Below, piece after piece: positions 26,782 through 35,993 of a DNA stretch of 64,000 nt (positions are counted from its first letter, which is position 1; each line of letters opens with the position of its first letter). A program made the translations under genes and the position numbers. The stretch covers positions 1-64,000 of the forward strand of contig NZ_JAMKBJ010000010.1 in assembly GCF_027563315.1 (NCBI RefSeq). Direction: 5' to 3'. The notes beneath the pieces are model-generated. The model saw nothing but the letters and a program-made list of their open reading frames with translations, was not told the DNA's origin and searched no databases. Source of the DNA: Paenisporosarcina quisquiliarum (GTDB lineage Bacteria; Bacillota; Bacilli; Bacillales_A; Planococcaceae).

Positions 26782-28854
26782 ATGGACTTACCCATCATCC
26801 TTGCTGGACCCATTCTTCGACGAGTGGACGCCCATCGTGTCACTGTTTGGATTGCAACGAGCCAACCCTTTGATATGGATGCCAAGTTATTTAAGATGCA
26901 TGATGAAGCGGAACAGCTCGAAATTCAATGTATGACCGAGTTCATTTGTTTAGGTGAACGCTTGTATGTTTACCTTCTGACACTTTTACCGCTGCACAAA
27001 GACTTTCCTGTTGATACGCTCCTTGGCTACAACCTTTACTTTAAAGGTAAGTCTACGAGAATGGATTTGGGGAGTTTTGGTTTACTTAATCCAGATAATG
27101 ATCAATCCATCGTATATGGTGATCTTAAATATCCAACGTTTTATATCCAAAAAGAATTGGATGCCCGCTTCTTATATGGTTCTTGCCGAAAACTTCATGG
27201 AAAACGAGACGACGCTTTGGCCGCAGGGGATTTGACTCTTCAGGAGACATATTTAGATTTAGCAAAGCGTCCCAACGCACTATTTTTATTGGGTGATCAA
27301 ATCTATGCTGATGATGTAGCTGCTCCCCTTTTCCCCATCCTCACTTCTCTCAATAAACTGCTGATGGGTCATGATGAACAACTTGTAAAACTTGATCCTC
27401 GATTGAAAGAAAAGCCTTTTCAACGTTCGCTCAATCAAATTAATGGTAGGCAATATATAATGGAACAGTTTTGCCAGTTCACCTCTTCACATGCCCACAA
27501 CCATTTAATGAAATTCGGCGAGTACGCTGCCATGTATTTGCTTTCATGGGGACCAGCATTATGGGAAGCGATACAAGAGCAAGGTGGTTTACCTACTTTC
27601 GAAGAACAAATTGAAAATGAAAAATTCTATTTTGTCTTTCCTAATTCCAAACAATTTCAAAAAGAACATGCAGCAGAATGGATAAAAGTTCGGAATCAGT
27701 ATAATGAGGATTCCGAGAACCTTCGACAAGCCCTCACAACTCTTCCTGGAATAAGACGACTTCTCGCGAACATTCCTACTTATATGATTTTTGATGATCA
27801 CGATGTTACTGACGATTGGAATCTATCGATTGACTGGAAAGAGAAAGTTGGACACTCTCTTCTTGGTAGACATGTGGTGACCAACGCAATTACTGCCTAC
27901 TGGGCTTTTCAAGGCTGGGGAAATTGCCCGGACTCATTCGGTCAGATCTTTAAGAGTCACATGAAAAACTATTTCTCTGAATTCACACTTGAATCTTCTT
28001 CTTATGAACAATGGATGAAATGCATAGAAAACTTTAAAAGCTGGTATTTTGTAGCACCTACGGAACCCAAAACACTATTCCTCGATACGCGAACACAAAG
28101 AGAATTTGACATACATCCCCTTCCAGTTAAGATTGGTGGCATCATTCAAGAAAATATTCGCAGTCCACAATTGGTCAGTCGACAATGTTGGAAGGAAGTT
28201 TCTCGTGTCTTAATGGACTCCGGTTGGAAAAGCGGAAGTGACTTAACGATTGCCTCACCCGCTCCATTGTATGGAATTGGGCTTATTGAATCGTTTCTCC
28301 ACTCCTATGTCTACCCATTAAGATCAATTGGCTTTCCGATTCACCAAACCCTGGATTTTGAAGCTTGGAAATATAATGGAAAAGGATTCAGTGAATTTCT
28401 TGCAAAGGTTTTCGAATGGAATCCAAGTACGTGCTTCATTGTTTCTGGTGATGTTCATTATGCCTCTTCTGTTCAAAGCACAGTTCAATCCAAGAACGGG
28501 CAAACAGCAAACATCATCCAATTTACCAGCAGCCCAATGCACAATATGAGTTTCTTTGGCCTATGGGGCTCCATGTTGAAACTTACAATCTGGTTCAACA
28601 GCATGAAACGGAAAAAGAGGAACATCATTCGATATTGTGACAACGACTTCCGGATACAAATTGAAGAGTCTGCACACGCTTGTCCGACTGATCATATTTG
28701 GAAAGAAACACTTCGTTATCTCGCCACTGACACCGGCTCGATTATAACAACAGAAAATAACCTCGGTTTGCTTTCAATTTCTAAAGATTCCATTCAAAAT
28801 CGTTTGCTCAGTTATAGGGATTCCGAGAAACAAGAGTTAACTTTTGAACTTTGA
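26782..28854 (+). CDS. PhoD-like metallophosphatase
   Basis: This is a 690-residue protein of the PhoD/metallophosphatase superfamily without a signal peptide. N-terminal residues 1-100 form a beta domain (GPILRRVDAHRVTVWIAT). Metal-site motifs follow in the usual order: GSCRK, LLGDQIYADD, FDDHDVTDDWN and, late in the chain, FIVSGDVHYASS. The lack of a secretion signal differs from classical PhoD phosphodiesterases and suggests a cytoplasmic substrate. I use the ATG at this position because GGTGGTG precedes it. A TTG 15 bases upstream is the alternative. It has no operon partners. Confidence 0.85.
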   Translation: MDLPIILAGPILRRVDAHRVTVWIATSQPFDMDAKLFKMHDEAEQLEIQCMTEFICLGERLYVYLLTLLPLHKDFPVDTLLGYNLYFKGKSTRMDLGSFGLLNPDNDQSIVYGDLKYPTFYIQKELDARFLYGSCRKLHGKRDDALAAGDLTLQETYLDLAKRPNALFLLGDQIYADDVAAPLFPILTSLNKLLMGHDEQLVKLDPRLKEKPFQRSLNQINGRQYIMEQFCQFTSSHAHNHLMKFGEYAAMYLLSWGPALWEAIQEQGGLPTFEEQIENEKFYFVFPNSKQFQKEHAAEWIKVRNQYNEDSENLRQALTTLPGIRRLLANIPTYMIFDDHDVTDDWNLSIDWKEKVGHSLLGRHVVTNAITAYWAFQGWGNCPDSFGQIFKSHMKNYFSEFTLESSSYEQWMKCIENFKSWYFVAPTEPKTLFLDTRTQREFDIHPLPVKIGGIIQENIRSPQLVSRQCWKEVSRVLMDSGWKSGSDLTIASPAPLYGIGLIESFLHSYVYPLRSIGFPIHQTLDFEAWKYNGKGFSEFLAKVFEWNPSTCFIVSGDVHYASSVQSTVQSKNGQTANIIQFTSSPMHNMSFFGLWGSMLKLTIWFNSMKRKKRNIIRYCDNDFRIQIEESAHACPTDHIWKETLRYLATDTGSIITTENNLGLLSISKDSIQNRLLSYRDSEKQELTFEL

Positions 28855-28904
28855 ACCAATACCTCTGGATTCTCCTCTCACGAAAAAATGACCAGTAAAA
28901 TGAA

Positions 28905-28953
28905 AAAGGGCTGTCCTCAATTGTCATATTAAATGACAATTTGGGCAGCCCTT
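28905..28953. terminator. Bidirectional terminator
   Basis: AAAGGGCTG and CAGCCCTTT pair around an inner stem TTGTCAT/ATGACAA, between the convergent PhoD-like gene and the next minus-strand gene. Confidence 0.9.
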
Positions 28954-28975
28954 TGTTATGGGTTAATTCTATTCT

Positions 28976-29275
28976 TCAAGCTTTTGATTTCTCATGAAAT
29001 GATTGCAGAACCTGCTTAACTGCAGATCTGAACTCAGGTTGTGTGAACTTTTTAATGCTTATGAACTGTCTTTTATCCATGTGATGACGGTATTCCGTCA
29101 AATAGCCAACAAATAAATAACCATTGCCCGATAGATGCAATTCTTGTAATACATTCTCTTTGCGAATTGGGCTATTGGCATAATAATAAGTCGATCGATT
29201 ATTCGAGACTTCCTTACGCTTTAACTCTGGAAACTCATCCAAGACACTGACTACCTGTTCATAAGACATCGGCAT
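28976..29275 (-). CDS. Hypothetical protein (99 aa)
   Basis: I do not recognise this 99-residue soluble protein. It opens MPMSYEQVVSVLDEFPELKRKE, has an aromatic-rich middle (STYYYANSPIRK, GYLFVGYLTEYRHH) and a basic helical C terminus. The pattern suggests a small mixed alpha/beta domain. GGGAGTG precedes the start with acceptable spacing. It lies between a bidirectional terminator and an AT-rich promoter region, so it is probably monocistronic. Confidence 0.6.
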   Translation of the reverse strand: MPMSYEQVVSVLDEFPELKRKEVSNNRSTYYYANSPIRKENVLQELHLSGNGYLFVGYLTEYRHHMDKRQFISIKKFTQPEFRSAVKQVLQSFHEKSKA

Positions 29276-29499
29276 GTTCTAGCACTCCCTTATTCAGAGT
29301 TTTATTAATTTCTCATCATCCGAAATATGCCCCAAAATAAGATTTTTCATCCTGGGAGGAAATATGAAAAGTTATGAGTTGTCTTACGTTAATTCTAACA
29401 ATTAATGAAAGTGTATCACTTTGATTAAATTTTTGTCATTATTTTCTGACAACTTTCATATACTTTTTCTAAAAAACTATATTGGGGGAATATTTGACG

Positions 29500-29631
29500 A
29501 TGAATCCTGAATATGTGGATCAAAAGGAAATGGAATTACGCCAAAACCACGATTTCATTGCATCTCTTAATATGGTCGCTGAAGGTGCACCCATTTATCA
29601 TCTCGACAACCAAGAAAATGATGTTGAATAA
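29500..29631 (+). CDS. Small acidic peptide (43 aa), unknown
   Basis: This frame encodes MNPEYVDQKEMELRQNHDF followed by IASLNMVAEGAPIYHLDN. GGGGGAAT lies about eight bases before the ATG, and the region upstream is AT-rich and promoter-like. The Met-rich, amphipathic make-up is compatible with a small helical cytoplasmic peptide. No family is recognised. It is convergent with the cell-wall hydrolase gene. Confidence 0.45.
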   Translation: MNPEYVDQKEMELRQNHDFIASLNMVAEGAPIYHLDNQENDVE

Positions 29632-29675
29632 AAAAATGGACGTCGATTTGTAGCACCATTAAAAACAAACGTTAT

Positions 29676-30251
29676 TTAAAGTACTCTCTGTGCCCACATA
29701 AAGTGTTTTTGAGTCCATGGGCCCCAAACCGAAAATGTTTGTACACTCTGTGCAGTGTTTAAATTACTAATCCACATCCCATTCCCCATATAGATACCTA
29801 CATGTGAAATAGTTGTGCCGTTGCTCGCAAAGAACATTAAATCTCCTTTTTTCATATTTTTAAATGAAATAGAAGTTCCAACATGTGATTGCTCACGGCT
29901 AGTTCTAGGTAAACTCACGCCAAATTTCGCATAAATATGCTTGGTCCAACTGCTACAATCGGCCTTGTAAGGCGCCAGGCTATAATCTGCCCCGTACACG
30001 TATTTCGTTTGTGATTTAAGAACCTTTGCATAGTCAACTAGATCTGATGCTTTGTCAGGAGTTCTAACCACAATCGATTGACCAACATTTAGTTGGTTAG
30101 GATTTTTGATTTGGGGATTTAAAGATCGTAAATCGGTATAGCCCATTCTGTATTTTTGTGCGACTCCGTATAAGGTATCACCTTTATGTACTGAATATGT
30201 TGCTCCTGCCGCGCCTGAAAATGACAGTGTGAAAATAAATGATAGAACCAA
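29676..30251 (-). CDS. LysM and NlpC/P60 cell-wall hydrolase
   Basis: This is a secreted peptidoglycan hydrolase. After a signal sequence, a LysM domain occupies about residues 18-63 (YSVHKGDTLYGVAQKYRM to GQSIVVR) and binds glycan. An NlpC/P60 domain follows, with catalytic C99 in KADCSSW and H150 in TISHVGIYMGN. It probably cuts D-gamma-glutamyl-diaminopimelate links. The start is odd. The TTG used here leaves a signal peptide with no positive N terminus, while seven codons upstream (30272) an ATT follows AAGGAG by ten bases and would add TIRKLTKI-like basic residues. An ATT start is therefore likely but unusual. Confidence 0.85.
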   Translation of the reverse strand: MVLSFIFTLSFSGAAGATYSVHKGDTLYGVAQKYRMGYTDLRSLNPQIKNPNQLNVGQSIVVRTPDKASDLVDYAKVLKSQTKYVYGADYSLAPYKADCSSWTKHIYAKFGVSLPRTSREQSHVGTSISFKNMKKGDLMFFASNGTTISHVGIYMGNGMWISNLNTAQSVQTFSVWGPWTQKHFMWAQRVL

Positions 30252-30370
30252 AATCTTTGTAAGCTTTCGAATGGTCGTTCATCTCCTTGTGTTAAATTGA
30301 TTGGTATTTTTTCTTGCACTTGGTACTGAACTGAAATTACTTTTGGGCATGGTCTTCTATGTATAACTGC

Positions 30371-30386
30371 ATGTAAGCGCTTTCGA
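30371..30386. promoter_or_regulatory. Candidate CcpA cre site
   Basis: ATGTAAGCGCTTTCGA matches the cre consensus WTGNAARCGNWWWCAW at all but one position. It lies about 100 bases upstream of the cell-wall hydrolase. Carbon control is possible but unproven. Confidence 0.4.
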
Positions 30387-30520
30387 TGAATCTTTGTCTT
30401 AATGGGAGCCATTCCACTGACGTTGCATGGCTCACTTTTCTGTTGGAGAGAAAACCTTAGAGCAAGTCGATTAAATAGCGTATGTGAGTTCAACAAGTAA
30501 ACTTGCGCGTGAGATGGATT

Positions 30521-30600
30521 TGAGCGATAAAACTTCCGTGTGAGCGATAAATCTCCAGTTTGAGCGATAAATACCGAGATTTGAGCGATAAATGTTTGAA
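30521..30600. repeat. 20-21-bp periodic intergenic array B (4 units)
   Basis: The core TGAGCGATAAA recurs exactly at 30521, 30541, 30561 and 30582, each time followed by about nine bases that differ between units. The period is 20, 20 and 21 bases. A degenerate copy may precede it near 30508. It belongs to the same type of structure as arrays A and C-F but with a different core. Confidence 0.9.
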
Positions 30601-30896
30601 AGCTACTCTAAGGAACAAAACGTTGTTTCATCCTCCAACTTAACTTGCCTTATGAGACAACACACAGCACACCACCATAAATGGGAGCTATTCCGCCAGG
30701 CTCTTTTCGACCGGATATCATTTACTTGGCTAACATTTTTTGAGTATAGCATGCTAACAATAGAGGAAATGGTGGTAATTATTACCGAAGTTTTTCACCT
30801 ACAACTTCCCAAACTACCAACAATCACCTAAAGAGAGACTTAATAACTACTAACTATTTTTTGGTAAAACCTTTAATTAGATATGCAAATTAATAC

Positions 30897-30936
30897 ACAA
30901 AAAAACCAGTCCTCTCAACGAGGAACTGGTTTTTTG
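30897..30936. terminator. Orphan bidirectional terminator
   Basis: AAAAACCAGTCCTC / GAGGAACTGGTTTTT is a strong hairpin, but no convincing gene ends here. The sbcC stop is about 180 bases to the right. Confidence 0.8.
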
Positions 30937-31116
30937 TATGTTTTGATATCTAGGATTATCATTCTCTTTTTGTATATGATTTCTCGTTCTTCGTCGATTC
31001 TCAAACATGACGTTTGTATCCTCAAGAGTAATTCATATTAAATGCTTACTTTCAATAATTAGAAATAAGGTAAAATCACTCAGCGAATCTAGCTGTTTTT
31101 TCTACCAATATTTTAA

Positions 31117-34100
31117 TCATTTAATGACAAATCTGGTTTCACTGTAGCCTTCTTTCGATTTTCTCACTTCCAAAATCGCAGGAATGGCTGTTTTCAACTC
31201 TTGGACATGTGAGATGACGCCAATCATCCGTCCTGATTTTTGTAAGTCAATTAACGTATCGATCGATTTGTTCAATGACTCTTCGTCGAGTGACCCAAAT
31301 CCTTCATCAATAAACATCGTATCGATAGACACATTTCCCTGGAAACTTTGAATGACATCAGCCATGCCGAGTGCCAAGCACAACGAAGCATTGAACTTCT
31401 CTCCCCCAGAAAGGGTTTTGACATCTCGTGTTTGCCCTGTATAAGCATCATAAACATCCAAGCCTAAACCACTTTGTTTCCCTCTCGATTCCTGTCGCTC
31501 GCTTCGAATCAAGTGGAATTGCCCGTTCGATAAATGTTTTAACCGTTCATTGGCAGACTCGATAATTTGCTCCAGATACTCGATTTGTAAGTATCTTTCG
31601 AACGAAATCTTCATTCCATTTTGACCTCGAACGACATCATACAAGTCCGTAATTCGGTTGAATTCTTGTTCTTTCAATGCGGACTTCTCATTGGAAACCT
31701 TGATGTTCTCAATCAATTTGCTTGCTGCCTTTTGGGTTTCCACGGACTGGTTCATTTCCTGAAGCGCCAACTCATACACTTGTTTCAACGCAATCATGTC
31801 ATTTTGCAAAGCGGCTAAATCGACTTTCGTTTTGCCTTGAAGTAACGCGCTCAACTCTGTAACTTGTTGGTCAAGCGTATGTCTTGTTTGCTTGAAATGT
31901 GTGATTTCTTCTTTCAATGAAGCCTTTTCCGATGCCTGTAACTTCGCTTGTTGATATGCTTCTGCCGATTCAAAAGATGAAGAAGTGAGTGCCGTACTAA
32001 ACGACTGGCCAGCCCGTTCCTCTTTGGCTTTTGCTTCGAGCACTGCCTTTTCCATGTGATCAATTGTCAGGACAGTTGTTGCATATTGATCCTTCGCTTT
32101 CTGTCTTTCCTGTTGCACAGCTGTCCAAGCCTCTTCCAACCTGCGTTTACGTTCTTCCGTTTCACGAATCTGTTTCTCTAATTGTGATAACACACGCACT
32201 TCGCTCGGAATTGATTGCAGCTTATCCTCATAAACAGCTTTTGATTTTTCAAACGTTGAATTCAATTCTTGATACGTTGCAGTGATATCCGATGTTTGTG
32301 CCTGAAGCTGTTCAACTTTTACTGTTTGATCTTTTAATTGTTGCTTCTTGAGGCGCAGTTTTTCTTTATCTTTTCGCATATCGCTGACTTCTTCATCCAG
32401 TTTTAGACGCATCTCGTCCATCGATTTATGCGCTTCAACAGCCTGACCGATCTCAATGCCGAACTTCGAAAGTTCTTGGCCTTTATCGTCACACTGATTC
32501 TTGTAAGCTTTCAGTTTTGCCAAGGCGTCGCGATAGTCGTTATCCACTTGGTTCAAGATGTATTTGGACTGCTCTAACTCTTCTTTGGAAGGAGAGAGCG
32601 TTTGGTCCTTGTCATTCTTCTGGGGATGTTCCACACTGCCGCATACCGGACAAGCTTCACCATCATGCAGATGAGCTGCCAAAACACGTGCCTGATTATC
32701 AAACCATTCCTGTTCGAGTGCCGAATATGCATCACGGACAGTAGTGAATTCTTGTTGTCGTTTAAGCGTAACAGCTTCTTGATTATAGACGGCTTGCTGA
32801 ACAGCATTGTATTCCTTTAACACGCGGCATTGATCATTTATTTCACTTAACTTTTGCAGTTTATCGTCAAATGAACCTAACTGATTGTCGAGACTTTCCG
32901 TTTCTAGCTTCAGTGATTGAAGTTTTTCATTTTCAATTACAGTCCGTTCAGCGAGTTTTTTCACATTCACAGACAAGCCAGTAATCTTCACTTTAAGTTC
33001 TTTTAACTCATTTTCTTTTACCGCCATATCCCGCACAACCGGTAAAATATCATGGTATCGGACGAGTGACTCACTTAACTTCTCGCGTTCATCCTGCTTC
33101 TTTTCTTCTTCAACGTATTTCAAATTCATCTGCTCCAGATGAATTTTTGCTTTCTCCTCTGAAGCAATCGCATCGTTTAAAAGTTGTTGTTTTTCCAGTA
33201 CTTCTTTTTGAAGTTCAACATACTGTTGTTCAATCGCTTCGATCACACTTGCTCGTTCCGCTTTCTCGAGTCGCGTTTCTTTTTCCTCGAAAAGAGGCAA
33301 CTGTTCGGTCAGTACTTGTAGCTTCTGTTTTTTGGTCCCCCATTCTTCAAAGCGTTCATTCAAACTCTTGGCTTGATGGAATTCACCGGACTTGCTCGTA
33401 TGCTTCTGATAAGCATCGTTGTACTTGATCTGATCCAAGACAATTTTGTTTTCATAATAAGTAGCTTCTTCTTCCAAGCCCGATATGACTTGATGCATAT
33501 TGAAATGCTCTTGAGCTAATACGTTAAAAATGGTGGATTCTCTCGCTGGAAGTGAAGAGACGATATTGTGAATATAACTATTCCTCGTTCTTTGAGCGAT
33601 TTTCAATTCTTCTTCAGCGTGAGTCTTCTTTTGCTTAAGGCGTTCACTGATCATTTTATAAGGCTCTGTTTTAAAAATTTTACGTAAAATGTCCTCTTTG
33701 TTTTCTGTTTCAGATGTCAGAAGTTTGCGGAATTCCCCTTGAGGAAGCATCACAATCTGGATGAACTGATTTTGGGTCAATCCGAGGATTTCTTCCACTT
33801 TCACATTGATTTCCGAAACAATTTGACGTTCCACAACGGGTACTTCACGGTCTCCGAATTTTTCAAAGAACTCATATTTTTCCCCAGTCGCACTTTTATT
33901 GCCTTTTTTAACATGACTCATTTGACGAAGGATTCGGTACGTCTTCTGATGGATTTCAAATACAAGCTCTACAGCAGTGTGAACGGCATCGTCTGCAAAA
34001 TCACTGCGCATGATACGTGATTCACTGCGATCAGACCCGCTCGCCGCTCCGTAAAGTGCAAAACAGATGCCATCAAAAATTGTGGTTTTCCCAGCACCGG

Positions 34101-34209
34101 TACTGCCTGATATCACAAATAATTGATTGCCTTGCAACTCAGTAAAATCAATCGTTTCAGTCTGTTTGTATGGACCAAATGCGGTCATTTTCAATGTAAT
34201 CGGCTTCAA
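31117..34209 (-). CDS. sbcC: SbcC nuclease ATPase subunit
   Basis: SbcC is the Rad50-like partner of SbcD in processing hairpins and DNA double-strand ends. The 1030-residue protein has the Walker A motif GSTGAGKTTIFDG near residue 40, long coiled coils on both sides of the zinc hook CPVC (in GEACPVCGSVEHP), the ABC signature TLSGGEKFNASL and the Walker B region MFIDEGFGSLDEES near the end. All key parts are intact. The TTG start overlaps the sbcD stop by four bases (TTGA), so the two are translationally coupled. Confidence 0.97.
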   Translation of the reverse strand: MKPITLKMTAFGPYKQTETIDFTELQGNQLFVISGSTGAGKTTIFDGICFALYGAASGSDRSESRIMRSDFADDAVHTAVELVFEIHQKTYRILRQMSHVKKGNKSATGEKYEFFEKFGDREVPVVERQIVSEINVKVEEILGLTQNQFIQIVMLPQGEFRKLLTSETENKEDILRKIFKTEPYKMISERLKQKKTHAEEELKIAQRTRNSYIHNIVSSLPARESTIFNVLAQEHFNMHQVISGLEEEATYYENKIVLDQIKYNDAYQKHTSKSGEFHQAKSLNERFEEWGTKKQKLQVLTEQLPLFEEKETRLEKAERASVIEAIEQQYVELQKEVLEKQQLLNDAIASEEKAKIHLEQMNLKYVEEEKKQDEREKLSESLVRYHDILPVVRDMAVKENELKELKVKITGLSVNVKKLAERTVIENEKLQSLKLETESLDNQLGSFDDKLQKLSEINDQCRVLKEYNAVQQAVYNQEAVTLKRQQEFTTVRDAYSALEQEWFDNQARVLAAHLHDGEACPVCGSVEHPQKNDKDQTLSPSKEELEQSKYILNQVDNDYRDALAKLKAYKNQCDDKGQELSKFGIEIGQAVEAHKSMDEMRLKLDEEVSDMRKDKEKLRLKKQQLKDQTVKVEQLQAQTSDITATYQELNSTFEKSKAVYEDKLQSIPSEVRVLSQLEKQIRETEERKRRLEEAWTAVQQERQKAKDQYATTVLTIDHMEKAVLEAKAKEERAGQSFSTALTSSSFESAEAYQQAKLQASEKASLKEEITHFKQTRHTLDQQVTELSALLQGKTKVDLAALQNDMIALKQVYELALQEMNQSVETQKAASKLIENIKVSNEKSALKEQEFNRITDLYDVVRGQNGMKISFERYLQIEYLEQIIESANERLKHLSNGQFHLIRSERQESRGKQSGLGLDVYDAYTGQTRDVKTLSGGEKFNASLCLALGMADVIQSFQGNVSIDTMFIDEGFGSLDEESLNKSIDTLIDLQKSGRMIGVISHVQELKTAIPAILEVRKSKEGYSETRFVIK

Positions 34210-35393
34210 ATTTTAACCCCCTCTTTCTTTGCGGGGCCAGTGAACTCTTGCTGCTCATGTAAGAAATCCTGTAGCACTTCTTTAAAAATCAATGCTGTCT
34301 CTTCAGAAGCTTTTACACCTTTAACTTCTTCATAAAAAGCGTTAAATAAGGACAAGTCGTCCATTTTACGTCGAGAACCGACCGTACTTTCTTCCGTTCC
34401 TTTTAAAACGGACACTACTTTGCGTTCCACATGCATGGCATTTGGATAGACTGAACGCACCTTTTCCATTGGGAAGAGGATTGGCGTTTCATCAAGCAAT
34501 CTCACAAACACGTAATCTTCATTAAACTTATGCTGCAAAATATCTTCCATTTTCCCTTCAACGGTGCGGATATCGCGATTCGGTGTGAGCAAGCGTTTTT
34601 CAACGGTGACATTGCCAAGCTCGTCCATCTCAACAATATGGAAACCTTTTTTATGGTGCTCTTCTGAAATGGAATATTTCAATGGTGAACCGGCATAGCG
34701 AATGGTTTCGTTCAACACAAAATGCGCTTGATGCAAGTGACCAAGGGCTGTATAGTGGAATTTTTTGAAGTGAGAAGCACTCACAAATTCTGCTCCACCT
34801 ATTGCTAATGGACGCTCCGAATCACTGGTGTTTTCTTCTTCTTCCCCGTGTGGTGTCACAAAAGCGTGTCCTACCAAAACATGGCGTTTTGATGGATCCA
34901 TTGTGGACTCGATATGAGCGATCATTTTCTTCATGGCGTCGTCATGTGTGCGTATTTCTGCATCATCCAAAACATGACGAACTTGAGAAGGATCTGCGTA
35001 AGGAACCAGATGGAAATGAACTTCTCCATATGCATCTAGGAGTACAATCGGCTCCAGATCTTTCTTTAGTTGTCCCGTAATATAAAATCCATTTGATTTC
35101 ATCATGCGACTACCAAAGTTCAATCGACCCGGACTATCATGGTTTCCTGAAACAGCAATGACTGGAGTTTTCATTTTCAATACAATCGTTTCCAGTACTT
35201 CATCCAATAAATTCACGGCATCCGTCGGTGGTACAGCTCTGTCATATAAATCACCAGCGATGATGACGGCGTCCGGTTTCTCTTCTTCAATCGCCTCTGT
35301 AAATTGCTGAAGCACGAATCGTTGCTCGTCTGTCATTGAAACGCCTTGTACCAGCTTGCCTAAATGCCAATCCGCGGTATGGAATAATTTCAT
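34206..35393 (-). CDS. sbcD: SbcD nuclease subunit
   Basis: This is a Mre11-like nuclease of 395 residues. The phosphoesterase motifs appear in order: HTADWHLGK at the N terminus, IAGDLYDRAVPP, SGNHDSPGRL, VGHAFVTPHGEE and YTALGHLHQAH. It works with SbcC as an ATP-dependent exonuclease and hairpin endonuclease. The length is normal. AAAGGAG stands eight or nine bases before the ATG, and the gene is first in the sbcDC operon. Confidence 0.97.
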   Translation of the reverse strand: MKLFHTADWHLGKLVQGVSMTDEQRFVLQQFTEAIEEEKPDAVIIAGDLYDRAVPPTDAVNLLDEVLETIVLKMKTPVIAVSGNHDSPGRLNFGSRMMKSNGFYITGQLKKDLEPIVLLDAYGEVHFHLVPYADPSQVRHVLDDAEIRTHDDAMKKMIAHIESTMDPSKRHVLVGHAFVTPHGEEEENTSDSERPLAIGGAEFVSASHFKKFHYTALGHLHQAHFVLNETIRYAGSPLKYSISEEHHKKGFHIVEMDELGNVTVEKRLLTPNRDIRTVEGKMEDILQHKFNEDYVFVRLLDETPILFPMEKVRSVYPNAMHVERKVVSVLKGTEESTVGSRRKMDDLSLFNAFYEEVKGVKASEETALIFKEVLQDFLHEQQEFTGPAKKEGVKI

Positions 35394-35537
35394 CTAATTG
35401 TGCTCCTTTCATCGTGCATTTATTTTATAAATTCCAGTAGTTACTCTACATTTATCTTATCTATATTTTAAGCCAAAGCGATTTCCAAAATAAGTATTAT
35501 TATACATGATTACTAGTTGAACTATCGAAACTGAAAA

Positions 35538-35575
35538 GAAAAAACACTAGTAAGAAATGAATCTTACCAGTGTTT
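35538..35575 (-). terminator. Terminator of the DUF3817 gene
   Basis: AAACACTGGTAAGA / TCTTACTAGTGTTT is followed by T-rich DNA on the minus strand and overlaps the stop codon of the membrane protein gene. Confidence 0.8.
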
Positions 35576-35870
35576 ATACCGTTTCCAATTTTTCAAGCTT
35601 ACGATCAAATAAGATATTGCCAAACGGAATGAAGGCAACAATCACAGCGATCACACTATAAATATACGGCCATCTCACGATGAAAGTCATATAGGCAATC
35701 ATTAGGCAGTAGCTGACAAACAGAAACCCGTGAATTGACCCAACAACGCTCACTGCTTCAGGCATTCCAAAGAAATATTTTAATGGCATGGCCAGGAATA
35801 ACAAGATTAATAGGGAGCCACCTTCCAATAATCCCATGAAACGAAATCGCTTAAGTGGTTTTTCTGACAT
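35574..35870 (-). CDS. DUF3817 small membrane protein
   Basis: This 98-residue protein has three hydrophobic helices. The sequence from FRFMGLLEGGSLLILLFLAMPLKYFFGMPE to GSIHGFLFVSYCL is the hallmark of the DUF3817 (YdzA-like) family, whose function is unknown. A histidine in the central helix (SIHG) is conserved in the family. AGGAGGGGTTAAA precedes the ATG. It is monocistronic. Confidence 0.88.
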   Translation of the reverse strand: MSEKPLKRFRFMGLLEGGSLLILLFLAMPLKYFFGMPEAVSVVGSIHGFLFVSYCLMIAYMTFIVRWPYIYSVIAVIVAFIPFGNILFDRKLEKLETV

Positions 35871-35993
35871 TTTAACCCCTCCTGCTTTCTACACCCCTCA
35901 TTATAGAGAGGTGTGGGGTAGGGTGTACAGTCATAGCGACTTATTCCAGTGATTTTATTGATAGTGCCTTCAAGGATTTGTCACAGTTACCAC

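Larger units (their letters stand above)
30273..31116. other. 844-base gap without a supportable gene
   Basis: The region contains a candidate cre site, a four-unit repeat island (array B) and a terminator at 30897-30936 with no obvious gene upstream on either strand. AATGGGAGCCATTCC near 30400 and AATGGGAGCTATTCC near 30680 are near-identical. An open frame at 30652-30831 has no ribosome site or recognisable features. The gap may contain decayed genes. Confidence 0.5.

Noticed and set aside
30592-30831. 79-residue open frame after array B
   Set aside because: It begins inside the repeat island. No ribosome site and composition not protein-like.
32031-33428. Several open frames antisense to sbcC
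   Set aside because: They lie opposite the coiled-coil part of an intact gene and have no ribosome sites.
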